Shown: positions 1 to 9,207 of the stretch, piece after piece
Layout: each line of letters opens with the position of its first letter
Numbering within the stretch: position 1 is the stretch's first letter
Source: Arthrobacter sp. OAP107
GTDB taxonomy: Bacteria; Actinomycetota; Actinomycetes; Actinomycetales; Micrococcaceae
Assembly (NCBI RefSeq): GCF_040546765.1
Contig: NZ_JBEPOK010000001.1
Span: 4,774,001-4,838,000, forward strand
Direction: 5' to 3'
Length of the DNA: 64,000 bases
Notes under the pieces: generated by a model
What the model was told of the DNA's origin: nothing
Seen by the model: only the letters and a program-made list of their open reading frames with translations
The model's database searches: none
Program-made: the position numbers and the translations under genes

Positions 1-971
1 CTGCCGTGGCGGCGGGGCTGGTGCCGTTCGCGCCCGGAACCGACGGCGGCGGGTCGATCCGGATTCCGGCGGCGGCATGCGGGCTGCTGGGCCTGAAACC
101 TGGCCGGGGCGTGGTGCCGGCCAGCGAAAGCAGCGGGGATCCCGCCGGCCTGGTGGTGGCCGGACCGCTGGCGCGTACCGCGGCCGACGCCGCACTGTTG
201 CTCGATGTCCTGTCGCCCGAAGGCCCGGCCACCAATGGGTCTGCCCCGAACGTCGCGGGAAGCCCCGACGGGACGGGTTACCTTGATGCCGTGCACCGCG
301 CCCCTGCTCCGCTGCGGATCGGCGTCAGCCTGGACAGCCCCTGGGCCGGGATCTTCCCGTTCACCCCGGATCCTGAGGCACTGGACGCGCTGGACGCCGG
401 CGTCCGGCTGCTCACCGGTGCCGGGCACGACGTCGTCGAGGCTGGGATCCGGTACGACAACCGCTACCCCGACGCCTTCACCACCGCCTGGACGGCAGGG
501 GTGGGTGCGGCCCGGATCGCGCCGCACCGCGAGGCCCTGCTGACGCCCCTGACGCGGACCTTCCGGCGGCGCGCGCAGCAGCGGAGCGCCGCCAAGCTCA
601 ACGAGTGCCTGGCGTTCCTGAGGCAGTTCGAGCGCGACACTCTGGCGCAGTACTCGGCCTGGGACCTGGTCCTGACACCTGCATTGGCTCAGACACCGCG
701 CCCGGTGGGATGGTTCACCGGATCCGGCCACGGTGATGGCCGGTGGCCGTCACCGGAATGGGCAGGCGACGCCGACGGCGACTACCGCAGGCAGTGCGAA
801 TTCGCCCCGTGGTCGTCCATGGTCAACGTGTGCGGGCTGCCGGCCGTCAGCATTCCCGTGCACTGGACCGGGGGCAGCCCCGGAGCGGGGCTGCCGATGG
901 GCATCCAGCTGATTGGCCGCCCCGGCTCGGAAGCACTGCTGCTTCAGGTGGCGGCCCAACTGGGGTTCTAA
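1..971 (+). CDS. Amidase signature family protein, C-terminal part (5' truncated by window)
   Basis: The gene enters from the left edge in frame, and about 322 codons are visible up to TAA at 969-971. The motif GTDGGGSIRIPAAACG at the start of the visible part is the amidase-signature segment that carries the nucleophilic Ser (codon 54-56) of the Ser-cisSer-Lys triad. The Lys and cis-Ser would lie before the window. The C-terminal GLPAVSIPV and GLPMGIQLIGRP motifs are also typical of the family. These enzymes hydrolyse amides; the substrate cannot be told from this part. A GTG at nt 6 is an internal Val codon, not a start. Confidence 0.9.
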   Translation, partial: AVAAGLVPFAPGTDGGGSIRIPAAACGLLGLKPGRGVVPASESSGDPAGLVVAGPLARTAADAALLLDVLSPEGPATNGSAPNVAGSPDGTGYLDAVHRAPAPLRIGVSLDSPWAGIFPFTPDPEALDALDAGVRLLTGAGHDVVEAGIRYDNRYPDAFTTAWTAGVGAARIAPHREALLTPLTRTFRRRAQQRSAAKLNECLAFLRQFERDTLAQYSAWDLVLTPALAQTPRPVGWFTGSGHGDGRWPSPEWAGDADGDYRRQCEFAPWSSMVNVCGLPAVSIPVHWTGGSPGAGLPMGIQLIGRPGSEALLLQVAAQLGF

Positions 972-975
972 CGGG

Positions 976-1485
976 TCAGATGGTGCCGGAGGTGCCGGCG
1001 ACGCTCGCCAGGATGGTGATCCCCACGATCGCGAGGACGGTCAGGACCAGGCCGAGGTACCCCATCACCAGCCCGGCAATGGCGAAGCCGCGGCCCGACG
1101 GTTCACGGCGCAGCGCCAGGTGGCCCAGGATCACGGCGGCGAGCTGCGGCAGGATGAAGAAACCGAAGCCCAGGTAGATGGCGATGCCGCAGCACAGGCT
1201 GGCGATGCTCAGGCCCTTCGGCTGGGGTGCCGCGCCGTAGTACGACGGCTGGCCGTAAGGGCTGGGGTACTGCTGACCGTACTGGCTCGAATATTGCTGG
1301 CCGTACTGGTAGCCGTACTGCTGTCCATAGGGGCTGGCCGGCTGGCTGTACTGTGCCGGGTTGTACAGCGGCGGATCGTAGAGCGGCGGGGCCGGGATGT
1401 CCGGGCCCTGGGTGCTGTACGACGGTGGCTGGTCGTGGGTGTCCGGTGTCGGCTCATCGCCGGATCCGTGACGCGGCTCTGTCAT
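976..1485 (-). CDS. DUF4190 domain membrane protein with Tyr/Gln-rich N-terminus
   Basis: 169 aa. The N-terminal ~85 residues are low complexity, rich in Tyr, Gln, Pro and Ser (repeats of the type YGQQY). Two hydrophobic segments follow around the motifs GLSIASLCCGIAIYLG and GFAIAGLVMGYLG, which fit the DUF4190 two-helix membrane domain. The ATG at 1485 is chosen because GAGGGGG lies 6 nt upstream. An in-frame start 5 codons earlier has no such site. It converges with the amidase gene, separated by 4 nt. The function is unknown; the Tyr/Gln-rich tail probably forms a disordered cytoplasmic region. Confidence 0.8.
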   Translation of the reverse strand: MTEPRHGSGDEPTPDTHDQPPSYSTQGPDIPAPPLYDPPLYNPAQYSQPASPYGQQYGYQYGQQYSSQYGQQYPSPYGQPSYYGAAPQPKGLSIASLCCGIAIYLGFGFFILPQLAAVILGHLALRREPSGRGFAIAGLVMGYLGLVLTVLAIVGITILASVAGTSGTI

Positions 1486-1556
1486 GGAAATCCCCCTCAA
1501 TTGGTCCTCAACAGAACATTACCGCCGCCACCACGGCAATGGCTCGGGAAGCCTGC

Positions 1557-2405
1557 TCACTTGGGTAGCAGCTCCCACATCAGCCAGAGGGGCGGCGCCA
1601 GCAGTGCTGCGGAGACCAGGCCCGCGACGAGCGACCTTCCGACGACGCGCAGCACGGTGACCGGCCTCCGCTCCCGGCCGTATAGGTAATGCGGTGGAAT
1701 GGGTCGTCTCTGGTCGGGGCGGGATGTAGCCGGGCGGCCAGTGGCCGAACGGTACACAGGGTTCTGGACGGTGCCGGCCTCCGGCACCTGCGGACGGGTG
1801 AGGAGTTGCCCGAGCTGCGTGTAGAGCAACAGGACCGAGGGCGCATCCAGCACATCCGGCAGGTTGGTCACGGCGGCCGCCATGCAGTCGATCCCCCGCA
1901 CCTCAATGCCCGACCCGGTGGTGCCCTGCAATACCGGCTGGGCCGTCAGGCAGATCAGGGACCGGACCAGCCTCCGCCACGGTGCCGGCAGGACCGCAGC
2001 CACCGCTGCCGCCTGCGCCAGCGCAGTCTCCACGGCCGGGAACCGGTCATGACCGTTCTGCCGGAGCGCGCCATCCACGACGTCGACGTCACCGGACCAG
2101 TTCTTGGCATTGACCACCACCACACCGCCGGGCCCCACCAGGACATGTTCCAGCCGGGCCAGCGGACGGCCGGGCCAATGGACGTCGTGCAGGAGGAACC
2201 AGCCGTAAGGCGCCAGCTGGGCAAGCTTTTCGGCTACGAGATGGCTCGTGTGGTCGGCGCTGGCAGGAGCAGCCAAACCGCCTTGGCCCGCGCGGCCACC
2301 GCCCCCGGGGGCGGACGGCTCAAGAGGGGCGAGATCACGCTTCAGCCGCGCGATCCGTTCGGAGGCGAGCCTCGTCCGTTCGAATGCCGCATCTCCAGCC
2401 CCCAT
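1557..2405 (-). CDS. NERD domain-containing protein
   Basis: 282 aa. Residues ~55-190 resemble the nuclease-related NERD domain: a helix with VAEKLAQL, then LEHVLVGPGGVVVVNAKNW. In many NERD proteins the corresponding strand reads IDHVxVGPxGVFxIDAKN, so the acidic residue before AKN is Asn here. A hydrophobic segment near the C-terminus (SLVAGLVSAALLAPPLWLMW) suggests a membrane anchor. The N-terminal ~40 residues are charged and may be helical. The family is linked to nucleic-acid processing mainly by fold, so any activity here is inference. It is followed by the separate DUF4190 gene on the same strand, 71 nt downstream. Confidence 0.75.
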   Translation of the reverse strand: MGAGDAAFERTRLASERIARLKRDLAPLEPSAPGGGGRAGQGGLAAPASADHTSHLVAEKLAQLAPYGWFLLHDVHWPGRPLARLEHVLVGPGGVVVVNAKNWSGDVDVVDGALRQNGHDRFPAVETALAQAAAVAAVLPAPWRRLVRSLICLTAQPVLQGTTGSGIEVRGIDCMAAAVTNLPDVLDAPSVLLLYTQLGQLLTRPQVPEAGTVQNPVYRSATGRPATSRPDQRRPIPPHYLYGRERRPVTVLRVVGRSLVAGLVSAALLAPPLWLMWELLPK

Positions 2406-2434
2406 TATTCACCTCTGCATTACTCGCTCGTCGT

Positions 2435-2537
2435 CCAAATGACCGGCCCATTTCAACCGGACCAAATCTCCCTGCCGTAAATGACCCGGCAGAAAAGCCG
2501 GACAAATTACCGGCCCCAAGGGGCCGAAATTTCCCGA
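2435..2537. repeat. Cluster of five degenerate CAAATnACCGGCC repeats
   Basis: In the 402-nt gap upstream of both the NERD gene and pgm, a degenerate unit recurs at 2435-2449, 2462-2476, 2477-2490, 2501-2517 and 2524-2537. The consensus is roughly (C)AAAT-n-(A)CC(G)GCC. Short GC-rich inverted repeats lie between the units, for example CGGCCCC-AAGGGGCCG at 2511-2526. No convincing gene is seen in this stretch. It may be a structured or protein-binding intergenic repeat; the function is unknown. Confidence 0.45.
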
Positions 2538-2674
2538 CGGCGGATGGCACGGCTGTAATTCAGCCACAGGCTCCGGGACGTTTCCGCTGGTCCGGACGCC
2601 CGGCGTCGTACATGGCACCGGACGTTCCTGCCGTTTGAACGTAACAGCCTCGTCAGGGGCGGGTATATAAGTAG

Positions 2675-2728
2675 TTTTCGGCACTACTCAGTTTTCTACT
2701 CGCGGATAAATGCAAGTAGTGCGGAAAA
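2675..2728. repeat. Inverted repeat upstream of pgm
   Basis: TTTTCGGCACTACT (2675-2688) and AGTAGTGCGGAAAA (2715-2728) are complementary at 13 of 14 positions, with a 26-nt spacer. The segment is clearly more AT-rich than its surroundings and ends 79 nt before the pgm start. It could be a regulator-binding site or an RNA stem in the pgm leader. Confidence 0.4.
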
Positions 2729-2807
2729 ATGGTGACATTCTGCGTCACAGGGGCCGGATTCCGGACACTTCGTGTTGCCCTTCGCCGTCGTCTGGCATGC
2801 TGGTGCC

Positions 2808-4470
<1,663 letters not shown>

Positions 4471-4495
4471 GACTCTGTTGGGTTAGCCAGGAACC

Positions 4496-4534
4496 AGAAA
4501 GCGCCGGATGGCTGAGAGCCACCCGGCGCTTTCT
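4496..4534 (+). terminator. Intrinsic terminator-like hairpin after pgm
   Basis: AGAAAGCGCCGG (4496-4507) pairs perfectly with CCGGCGCTTTCT (4523-4534). The loop itself contains a TGGCT/AGCCA inner stem. It starts 26 nt after the pgm stop. The flanking A and T residues make it usable in both directions. Confidence 0.7.
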
Positions 4535-4623
4535 GCTGCTCTCCCCGGCCCATCTTGCGCCAGGACCGAGCACCTCAACAGGTCCAAACAGGACTAATAT
4601 TGGAATTGGCCCGGATGCATGCC

Positions 4624-4642
4624 TTGCAGTTCTGAACTGCAA
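4624..4642. repeat. Short palindrome in the pgm-rutE intergenic gap
   Basis: TTGCAGTTC and GAACTGCAA flank a single T. It is followed by AAAA on the plus strand, so it does not look like a terminator for either neighbour. It may be a protein-binding palindrome. Confidence 0.3.
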
Positions 4643-4654
4643 AAATACTGTCCC

Positions 4655-4694
4655 GAATGCCTCCGGAATGTCCCCCATATTGCCGGAGGCATTC
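4655..4694 (-). terminator. Hairpin downstream of the RutE-like gene
   Basis: GAATGCCTCCGG (4655-4666) and CCGGAGGCATTC (4683-4694) form a perfect 12-bp stem with a 16-nt loop, 40 nt past the stop of the minus-strand reductase gene. No T-run follows, so its role as a terminator is inferred from position. Confidence 0.5.
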
Positions 4695-4734
4695 CGTGTC
4701 CGGAGCTATTAAGCCCGGGCCCTCAAAGCGGCGA

Positions 4735-5340
4735 TCAGACCGTGCGGACCACGTCTTCGTAAGCGAACTTGGGCTTCGCGTCACCCCAGGCCTCGGGGCC
4801 GGGCTGGCCGATGTTGACCACCAGGAAGCTCTTCTGGTCGCCGGCCGGGAAGAACTCGGCGTCGATGGCGGCGAAGTCCGCACCGGTCATCGGTCCGGCG
4901 GCGAAGCCGAGCGAGCGGACGGCCAGGATGAAGTATCCGGCCTGCAGGTGGGCGTTGTTGTTGCCCGTGGAGGTGGCCAGGTCCGGGGAGGCGTCGTACA
5001 TGGCCTTGGGGGCGTTGTAGCCGGGGAGGAAGTTGTCCCACTGCTCCTGCCAGGCCGTGTCGTAGCTGAGGATCGCTACCAGCGGTGCAGACGCCGTCTT
5101 GGCCCGGTTCCCGCTGGACAGCGTGGGCACGAGCTTGGCGCGGGCCTCCTCCGAGCGCACGTAGGTGACGCGCAGCGGCTGGGAGTTGAAGGCCGTGGGG
5201 CCGAACTTGGTGAGTTCGTAGATGGCGCGGGCCTGCTGCTCGCTGACCTCGCCGGTGAAGGCGTTGGCGGTGCGGGCTTCGGCGAAGATGGCGTCCACGG
5301 CGGCGGAATCGATCACTGCTTCTTCATGGGCGATGGTCAT
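4735..5340 (-). CDS. rutE: Malonic semialdehyde reductase-like nitroreductase (RutE family)
   Basis: 201 aa, the usual length of RutE/HadB-type nitroreductases (~196). Recognisable family blocks are FGPTAFNSQPLR, LSSGNRAKTASAPLV and GFAAGPMTGADFAAIDAEFF. RutE reduces malonic semialdehyde to 3-hydroxypropionate with NAD(P)H and FMN in uracil breakdown. The ATG at 5340 has AAAGGGG just upstream. It is divergent from a uracil-type permease gene 270 nt away, which supports a pyrimidine role. No other Rut genes are visible, so a broader nitroreductase function is possible. Confidence 0.8.
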   Translation of the reverse strand: MTIAHEEAVIDSAAVDAIFAEARTANAFTGEVSEQQARAIYELTKFGPTAFNSQPLRVTYVRSEEARAKLVPTLSSGNRAKTASAPLVAILSYDTAWQEQWDNFLPGYNAPKAMYDASPDLATSTGNNNAHLQAGYFILAVRSLGFAAGPMTGADFAAIDAEFFPAGDQKSFLVVNIGQPGPEAWGDAKPKFAYEDVVRTV

Positions 5341-5610
5341 TCGGGCCCCTTTCACTAGGCCGACATCCCTGCGGGCGGCGTCGGGCAGTCCTGTTTGCTT
5401 TCGTTCGGTCCAACCGGATCCGGCTGCACGCTCTTCCCGGAACCGCCAAACAGGTGGCGTGACGTTTGACACACGCACCCCCTCGCTTGCTGAACATTGC
5501 CGTGCAGGCTGCCGCAGGAAGCCATCTCGCGCCCGGGTCCGGCGGGGTATTCTTGCTCCTGAAGATCCAGCCCGGCGAGCGGGCACACTCCCCTCCGAAA
5601 GGCCCCGCCA

Positions 5611-6963
5611 ATGAGCATGCTCGGAATCAAATGGAAGCTGCACGGCAACGGCAAGGCAGTCCGTCCGGGCGAGGTGGTGGCTCCCGGCGAACGGCTCGCG
5701 TGGCCACTGACCATCGGTGTGGGAATGCAGCATGTTGTGGCCATGTTCGGTGCTACCTTCCTGGTGCCGATCATCACCGGAATGCCGCCGGCCACCACCC
5801 TTTTCTTCTCCGGCATCGGCACGCTCCTGTTCCTCGTGATCACCCAGGGCCGCGTTCCCAGCTACCTTGGCTCGAGCTTCGCGTTCATCGCGCCCATCCT
5901 GGCGTCCCAGCAGCAGTTCGGGATCCCCGGTGCGCTTGGCGGCGTGGTGCTGGCCGGCGCTGCACTGGCCGTCGTCGGTGCCGTCGTGCAGAAGTTCGGC
6001 GCCGGCTGGATCAACCGGCTGATGCCGCCGATTGTCACCGGCGCCATCGTGGCCCTGATTGGGCTGAACCTGGCACCGGCCGCCAAGAACAACTTTGACG
6101 CCGCCCCCGTGACGGCACTGATCACGCTGGTGACCATCATCGCGGTGAGCGTCCTGTTCCGCGGCATCTTTGGCCGCCTGAGCATCCTGGTGGGCGTGGT
6201 GGTGGGCTACCTTGTGGCCATGCTCCGGGGCGAAGTGGACTACTCCAAGATGGACGCCGCCGCCTGGGTGGGCCTCCCCCACTTCCAGACCCCCGAGTTT
6301 CACCTCGGCGTGGTGGGCCTCTTCGTGCCGGTGGTACTCGTCCTTGTTGCAGAGAACATCGGCCATGTGAAGTCCGTGTCCGCGATGACCGGCCAGAACC
6401 TCGACGGCGTCTCCGGCCGTCCCCTGCTGGCCGACGGTGCCGCCACGGTGCTCGCCGGTTTCGGCGGCGGCTCCGGCACCACCACCTATGCGGAAAACAT
6501 CGGCGTCATGGCAGCCACCAAGGTCTATTCCACGGCTGCCTACTGGGTGGCCGGCATCTTCGCCATCCTGCTGAGCTTCTCCCCGAAGTTCGGCGAACTG
6601 ATCGCCACCGTCCCGCCCGGCGTGCTGGGCGGCGCCGCCACCATGCTGTACGGCATGATCGGCATCCTTGGCGTGAAGATCTGGGTGCAGAACAAGGTCA
6701 ACTTTTCGAATCCGGTCAACCTGACCACGGCCGCCGTTTCCCTCATCATCGGGATCGCGGACTACACCTGGATCGTAGGGGACCTGAAGTTCACGGGCAT
6801 CGCGCTCGGGTCCGCCGCAGCCCTGGTGATCTACCACGGCATGCGGGCCATCGCGAAGGCGCGCGGTACCGCTGCCGAGCCCGAGACTGAGCAGCAGGGC
6901 CTGCCGCCGGCCGCCAAGGCCGCCATCAACGCCGCAGCAAAGAGGCAGCCCAAGAAGCGCTGA
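5611..6963 (+). CDS. NCS2 family uracil-xanthine permease
   Basis: 450 aa, multi-span membrane protein (about 12-14 hydrophobic segments) of the nucleobase:cation symporter-2 (UraA/PyrP) family. Characteristic pieces are GVGMQHVVAMFGATFLVP near the start, SSFAFIAP, VLVAENIGHVKSV (the region carrying the conserved substrate-binding Glu) and TTTYAENIGVMAATKVYS. It imports uracil or related nucleobases with protons. The C-terminal ~40 residues are charged and cytoplasmic. GAAAGG precedes the ATG. The divergent RutE-like gene suggests nucleobase scavenging or degradation. Confidence 0.88.
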   Translation: MSMLGIKWKLHGNGKAVRPGEVVAPGERLAWPLTIGVGMQHVVAMFGATFLVPIITGMPPATTLFFSGIGTLLFLVITQGRVPSYLGSSFAFIAPILASQQQFGIPGALGGVVLAGAALAVVGAVVQKFGAGWINRLMPPIVTGAIVALIGLNLAPAAKNNFDAAPVTALITLVTIIAVSVLFRGIFGRLSILVGVVVGYLVAMLRGEVDYSKMDAAAWVGLPHFQTPEFHLGVVGLFVPVVLVLVAENIGHVKSVSAMTGQNLDGVSGRPLLADGAATVLAGFGGGSGTTTYAENIGVMAATKVYSTAAYWVAGIFAILLSFSPKFGELIATVPPGVLGGAATMLYGMIGILGVKIWVQNKVNFSNPVNLTTAAVSLIIGIADYTWIVGDLKFTGIALGSAAALVIYHGMRAIAKARGTAAEPETEQQGLPPAAKAAINAAAKRQPKKR

Positions 6964-6970
6964 CGCTTCC

Positions 6971-6994
6971 CGGGCTGCCTCCGAAAACAGCCCG
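6971..6994. terminator. Possible weak terminator between convergent genes
   Basis: CGGGCTG (6971-6977) and CAGCCCG (6988-6994) can pair, and a second overlapping stem AGCCCG/CGGGCT follows directly. It sits in the 38-nt gap between the permease and the convergent acidic-protein gene. There is no strong T-tract. Confidence 0.35.
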
Positions 6995-7001
6995 TGCGGG
7001 C

Positions 7002-7568
7002 TTACCCGGCGTCGAAGGTTTCGTCGTCGTCGTTGGGTGACTTTTCCTTCGGCAGGTCGTTCCCGCTGCCGTCAGGAATGCCCGATGCCTCCTCCGCAGG
7101 CTCCGAGGAAAACCGGCCGGCGGCAGCGTCGTCGGCGTTGCCTGCATCGGGTTCGGCTTCGGTGGACGGCTTGGTGGTGGCGTCATCCCCGATTCCGCCG
7201 CCGTCCTCGGCGCCGGCCCCGGGCGAGGCGTCCGGATCGCGGGGCAGCGGCGACTCACCCGGCACCGGGTCGAAGCCCGCCCCGGTGCTGTCGCTCTCGG
7301 CGTGGAGCTGCTCGTCGGTTCCACCGAAGCGTCCCGCTCCGGGCTCGCCGGAGCTGTCCTGGTCCTCCTCGGCGAAGTGGCTGAGGTTCGGTGTGCCGGT
7401 CTGGAAGGTCTCACCCTCCGGGCTGTTCTGGTTCAGGCCCGCGGCATCGAAGTCCTCCTCTTCCCGCGGCTGGGCAAACTGCTGGCCGCCGGCTTCCTGT
7501 TCCGCGGTCGGGGTGCCGTAGCCTCCCACTTCCTCTTCGGGGGCTGCGTGCTGGTTGTCCTGGCTCAT
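7002..7568 (-). CDS. Acidic, intrinsically disordered hypothetical protein
   Basis: 188 aa, dominated by Asp, Glu, Gly, Ser, Pro and Ala, with no hydrophobic core, signal peptide or membrane segment. I recognise no domain. A strong AGGAGG lies upstream of the ATG at 7568. It follows the SDR oxidoreductase gene on the same strand after 63 nt, so it is probably co-transcribed with it. Similar acidic disordered proteins occur at 12324 and 12762, near other genes of stress type. A role as hydrophilin or stress protectant is conceivable but not shown. Confidence 0.7.
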   Translation of the reverse strand: MSQDNQHAAPEEEVGGYGTPTAEQEAGGQQFAQPREEEDFDAAGLNQNSPEGETFQTGTPNLSHFAEEDQDSSGEPGAGRFGGTDEQLHAESDSTGAGFDPVPGESPLPRDPDASPGAGAEDGGGIGDDATTKPSTEAEPDAGNADDAAAGRFSSEPAEEASGIPDGSGNDLPKEKSPNDDDETFDAG

Positions 7569-7631
7569 CTGTTCCTCCTGCTTGGTGGGGAATTGCTTGG
7601 CTGGGAAATCTCTGGCTGGGAACGGGGAAAC

Positions 7632-8531
7632 TCAAAGGCCCTTGCCGCCGGTGACGGGAACCACCGCCCCGGAGATGTACGAGCCGGCGTCGGACGCCAG
7701 CAGTACGTAGGCGGGGGCCAGCTCGGCGGGCTGCCCGGCGCGCTGCAGCGGGGTGTCCTGACCGAACTTGGGCAGCTTGTCCGGCCATTCGGTGGCCGGG
7801 ATGAGCGGCGTCCAGATGGGCCCGGGCGCCACGGCGTTGACCCGGATCCCCTTGGGTCCGAGTTCCTGGGCAAGGGCCTTGGTGAAGGCCACCTGCGCCG
7901 CCTTGGTCATGGCGTAGTCAATGAGGCCGGGAGACGGATTGAAGGCCTGGATGGAGGCCGTGGTGATGATCGAGGCACCCGCATTCAGGTGCGGCACCGC
8001 TGCCCGGGCCGTCCACAGCAGCGAGTACAGGTTGGTCTTGAAGACGCGGTCGAATTCCTCGGTGGGCAGGGTCTCGAGGCTGTCGCGGTTCTTCTGGTAG
8101 GCGGCGTTGAGCACCACCACATCGAGCCGGCCGAACTCGGTAACGGTGTCCTGCACTATCGCCGTGCTGAAGTCCTCGTCCCTGCCGTCCCCGGCCAGGA
8201 GCAGTGCCCTCCGGCCGGTCTTGCGGATCCATTCGGCGGTGTCCCGCGCGTCGTCCTCCTCCTCTGGAAGATAGGAAATGGCGACGTCGGCCCCCTCGCG
8301 CGCGAAGGCGATGGCCACCGCCTTGCCGATGCCCGAGTCGCCGCCTGTGATGAGCGCCGCCTTGCCCTCCAGCGCCCCGCTGCCCTCATAGCTCAGCTCG
8401 CCGTGGTCCGGCTGCGGATCCATCGGCGCGGTCAGGCCTGGCTGCTTCTGTTCTTGCTTGGGAAAGGGCCCTGAATAGTACGTCCCCCGGGGGTCACCGG
8501 GCTGGTCAGACTGCTTTGCTGGGTCGCTCAT
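7632..8531 (-). CDS. SDR family oxidoreductase (YhdF/general stress protein 39-like)
   Basis: 299 aa short-chain dehydrogenase with a ~50-residue N-terminal extension containing YYSGPFPKQEQKQPG, typical of the GspA/YhdF/YdaD group. The cofactor loop is TGGDSGIGKA and the NAA motif is LNAAYQKN. The catalytic region is TTASIQAF followed by YAMTKAAQ, giving Ser-Tyr-Lys, and the tail VPVTGGKGL is usual. It reduces or oxidises an unknown alcohol/carbonyl with NAD(P). The ATG at 8531 (MSDPAKQ) has AGGTGG upstream; an in-frame extension to 8615 has no ribosome site. It appears to lead a two-gene unit with the acidic protein. Confidence 0.85.
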   Translation of the reverse strand: MSDPAKQSDQPGDPRGTYYSGPFPKQEQKQPGLTAPMDPQPDHGELSYEGSGALEGKAALITGGDSGIGKAVAIAFAREGADVAISYLPEEEDDARDTAEWIRKTGRRALLLAGDGRDEDFSTAIVQDTVTEFGRLDVVVLNAAYQKNRDSLETLPTEEFDRVFKTNLYSLLWTARAAVPHLNAGASIITTASIQAFNPSPGLIDYAMTKAAQVAFTKALAQELGPKGIRVNAVAPGPIWTPLIPATEWPDKLPKFGQDTPLQRAGQPAELAPAYVLLASDAGSYISGAVVPVTGGKGL

Positions 8532-8707
8532 TGTCCACCTGCTCACATTGTCGGGCTGCCGGTTGTTCGAACCTAACGCAGGTTTGAGGAGCAAGTCCAC
8601 CACCTGCTGCAACATTAGTCAGCAAGCTTAGCATTATTGAATTAGGCCAGACTTGAGCCTAGGTTTGGAGCAAGCATGCCCGCAGCGGGCCAGACAGAGG
8701 AGGGTTC

Positions 8708-9205
8708 ATGACCGATCCGGACACCTGGGCTGGCAGCGGCAGGAACGAAACCCGAGAGGAGCAGCTGGACCGAAACTGGATGGAGCTGATCCAGGAGCTG
8801 CGCGTCCTGCAGACCGGAGTCCAGATCCTGGCCGGCTTCCTGCTGACGTTGCCGTTCCAGCAGCGCTTTGAAACGCTCGATGATTTCCAGGTCACGCTCT
8901 ACCTCGTCAACGTAACCCTCGCCGCCCTGACCACGGCGTTCATCCTTCTGCCGGTGAGCGTCCACCGCCGGCTGTTCCGGAAGCGGCTCAAGGCCACCCT
9001 CGTGGCCAGCGCGGACAACATCACCAAGATCGCCCTCGGCGGAGTGGCGGCCCTGAGCGTGGGGACCGCGGCGCTGGTTTTCGACGTTACGGCCGGGCGT
9101 ACCGTGGGCCTCATCGCCGGCGGCGTTCTCTTCGCCGTGCTGGCCATCCTCCTGGCCTATGTTCCCGTTCATCTCCACCGGAAGGCCAAGAAGGCGGAGC
9201 AGTAG
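8708..9205 (+). CDS. DUF6328 family membrane protein
   Basis: 165 aa. The cytoplasmic N-terminus contains the family-like block RNWMELIQELRVLQTGVQIL, followed by four hydrophobic segments (about residues 38-55, 64-85, 105-130 and 135-155). The ATG is preceded by GAGGAGGG. It is divergent from the SDR gene (176-nt gap) and ends 2 nt before the convergent glycerate kinase. The function is unknown; such proteins are common single genes in actinobacteria. Confidence 0.78.
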   Translation: MTDPDTWAGSGRNETREEQLDRNWMELIQELRVLQTGVQILAGFLLTLPFQQRFETLDDFQVTLYLVNVTLAALTTAFILLPVSVHRRLFRKRLKATLVASADNITKIALGGVAALSVGTAALVFDVTAGRTVGLIAGGVLFAVLAILLAYVPVHLHRKAKKAEQ

Positions 9206-9207
9206 CG

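Noticed and set aside
2409..2684. Possible small gene upstream of the NERD gene on the minus strand
   Set aside because: The translation shows no family and is built from the degenerate intergenic repeats. It has no convincing ribosome site.
4735..6837. Very long minus-strand open frame (700 codons) across the uracil permease
   Set aside because: Only its 3' third (4735-5340) matches a protein family. The rest is low-complexity His/Gly/Asp sequence opposite a clear permease, a typical high-GC shadow frame.
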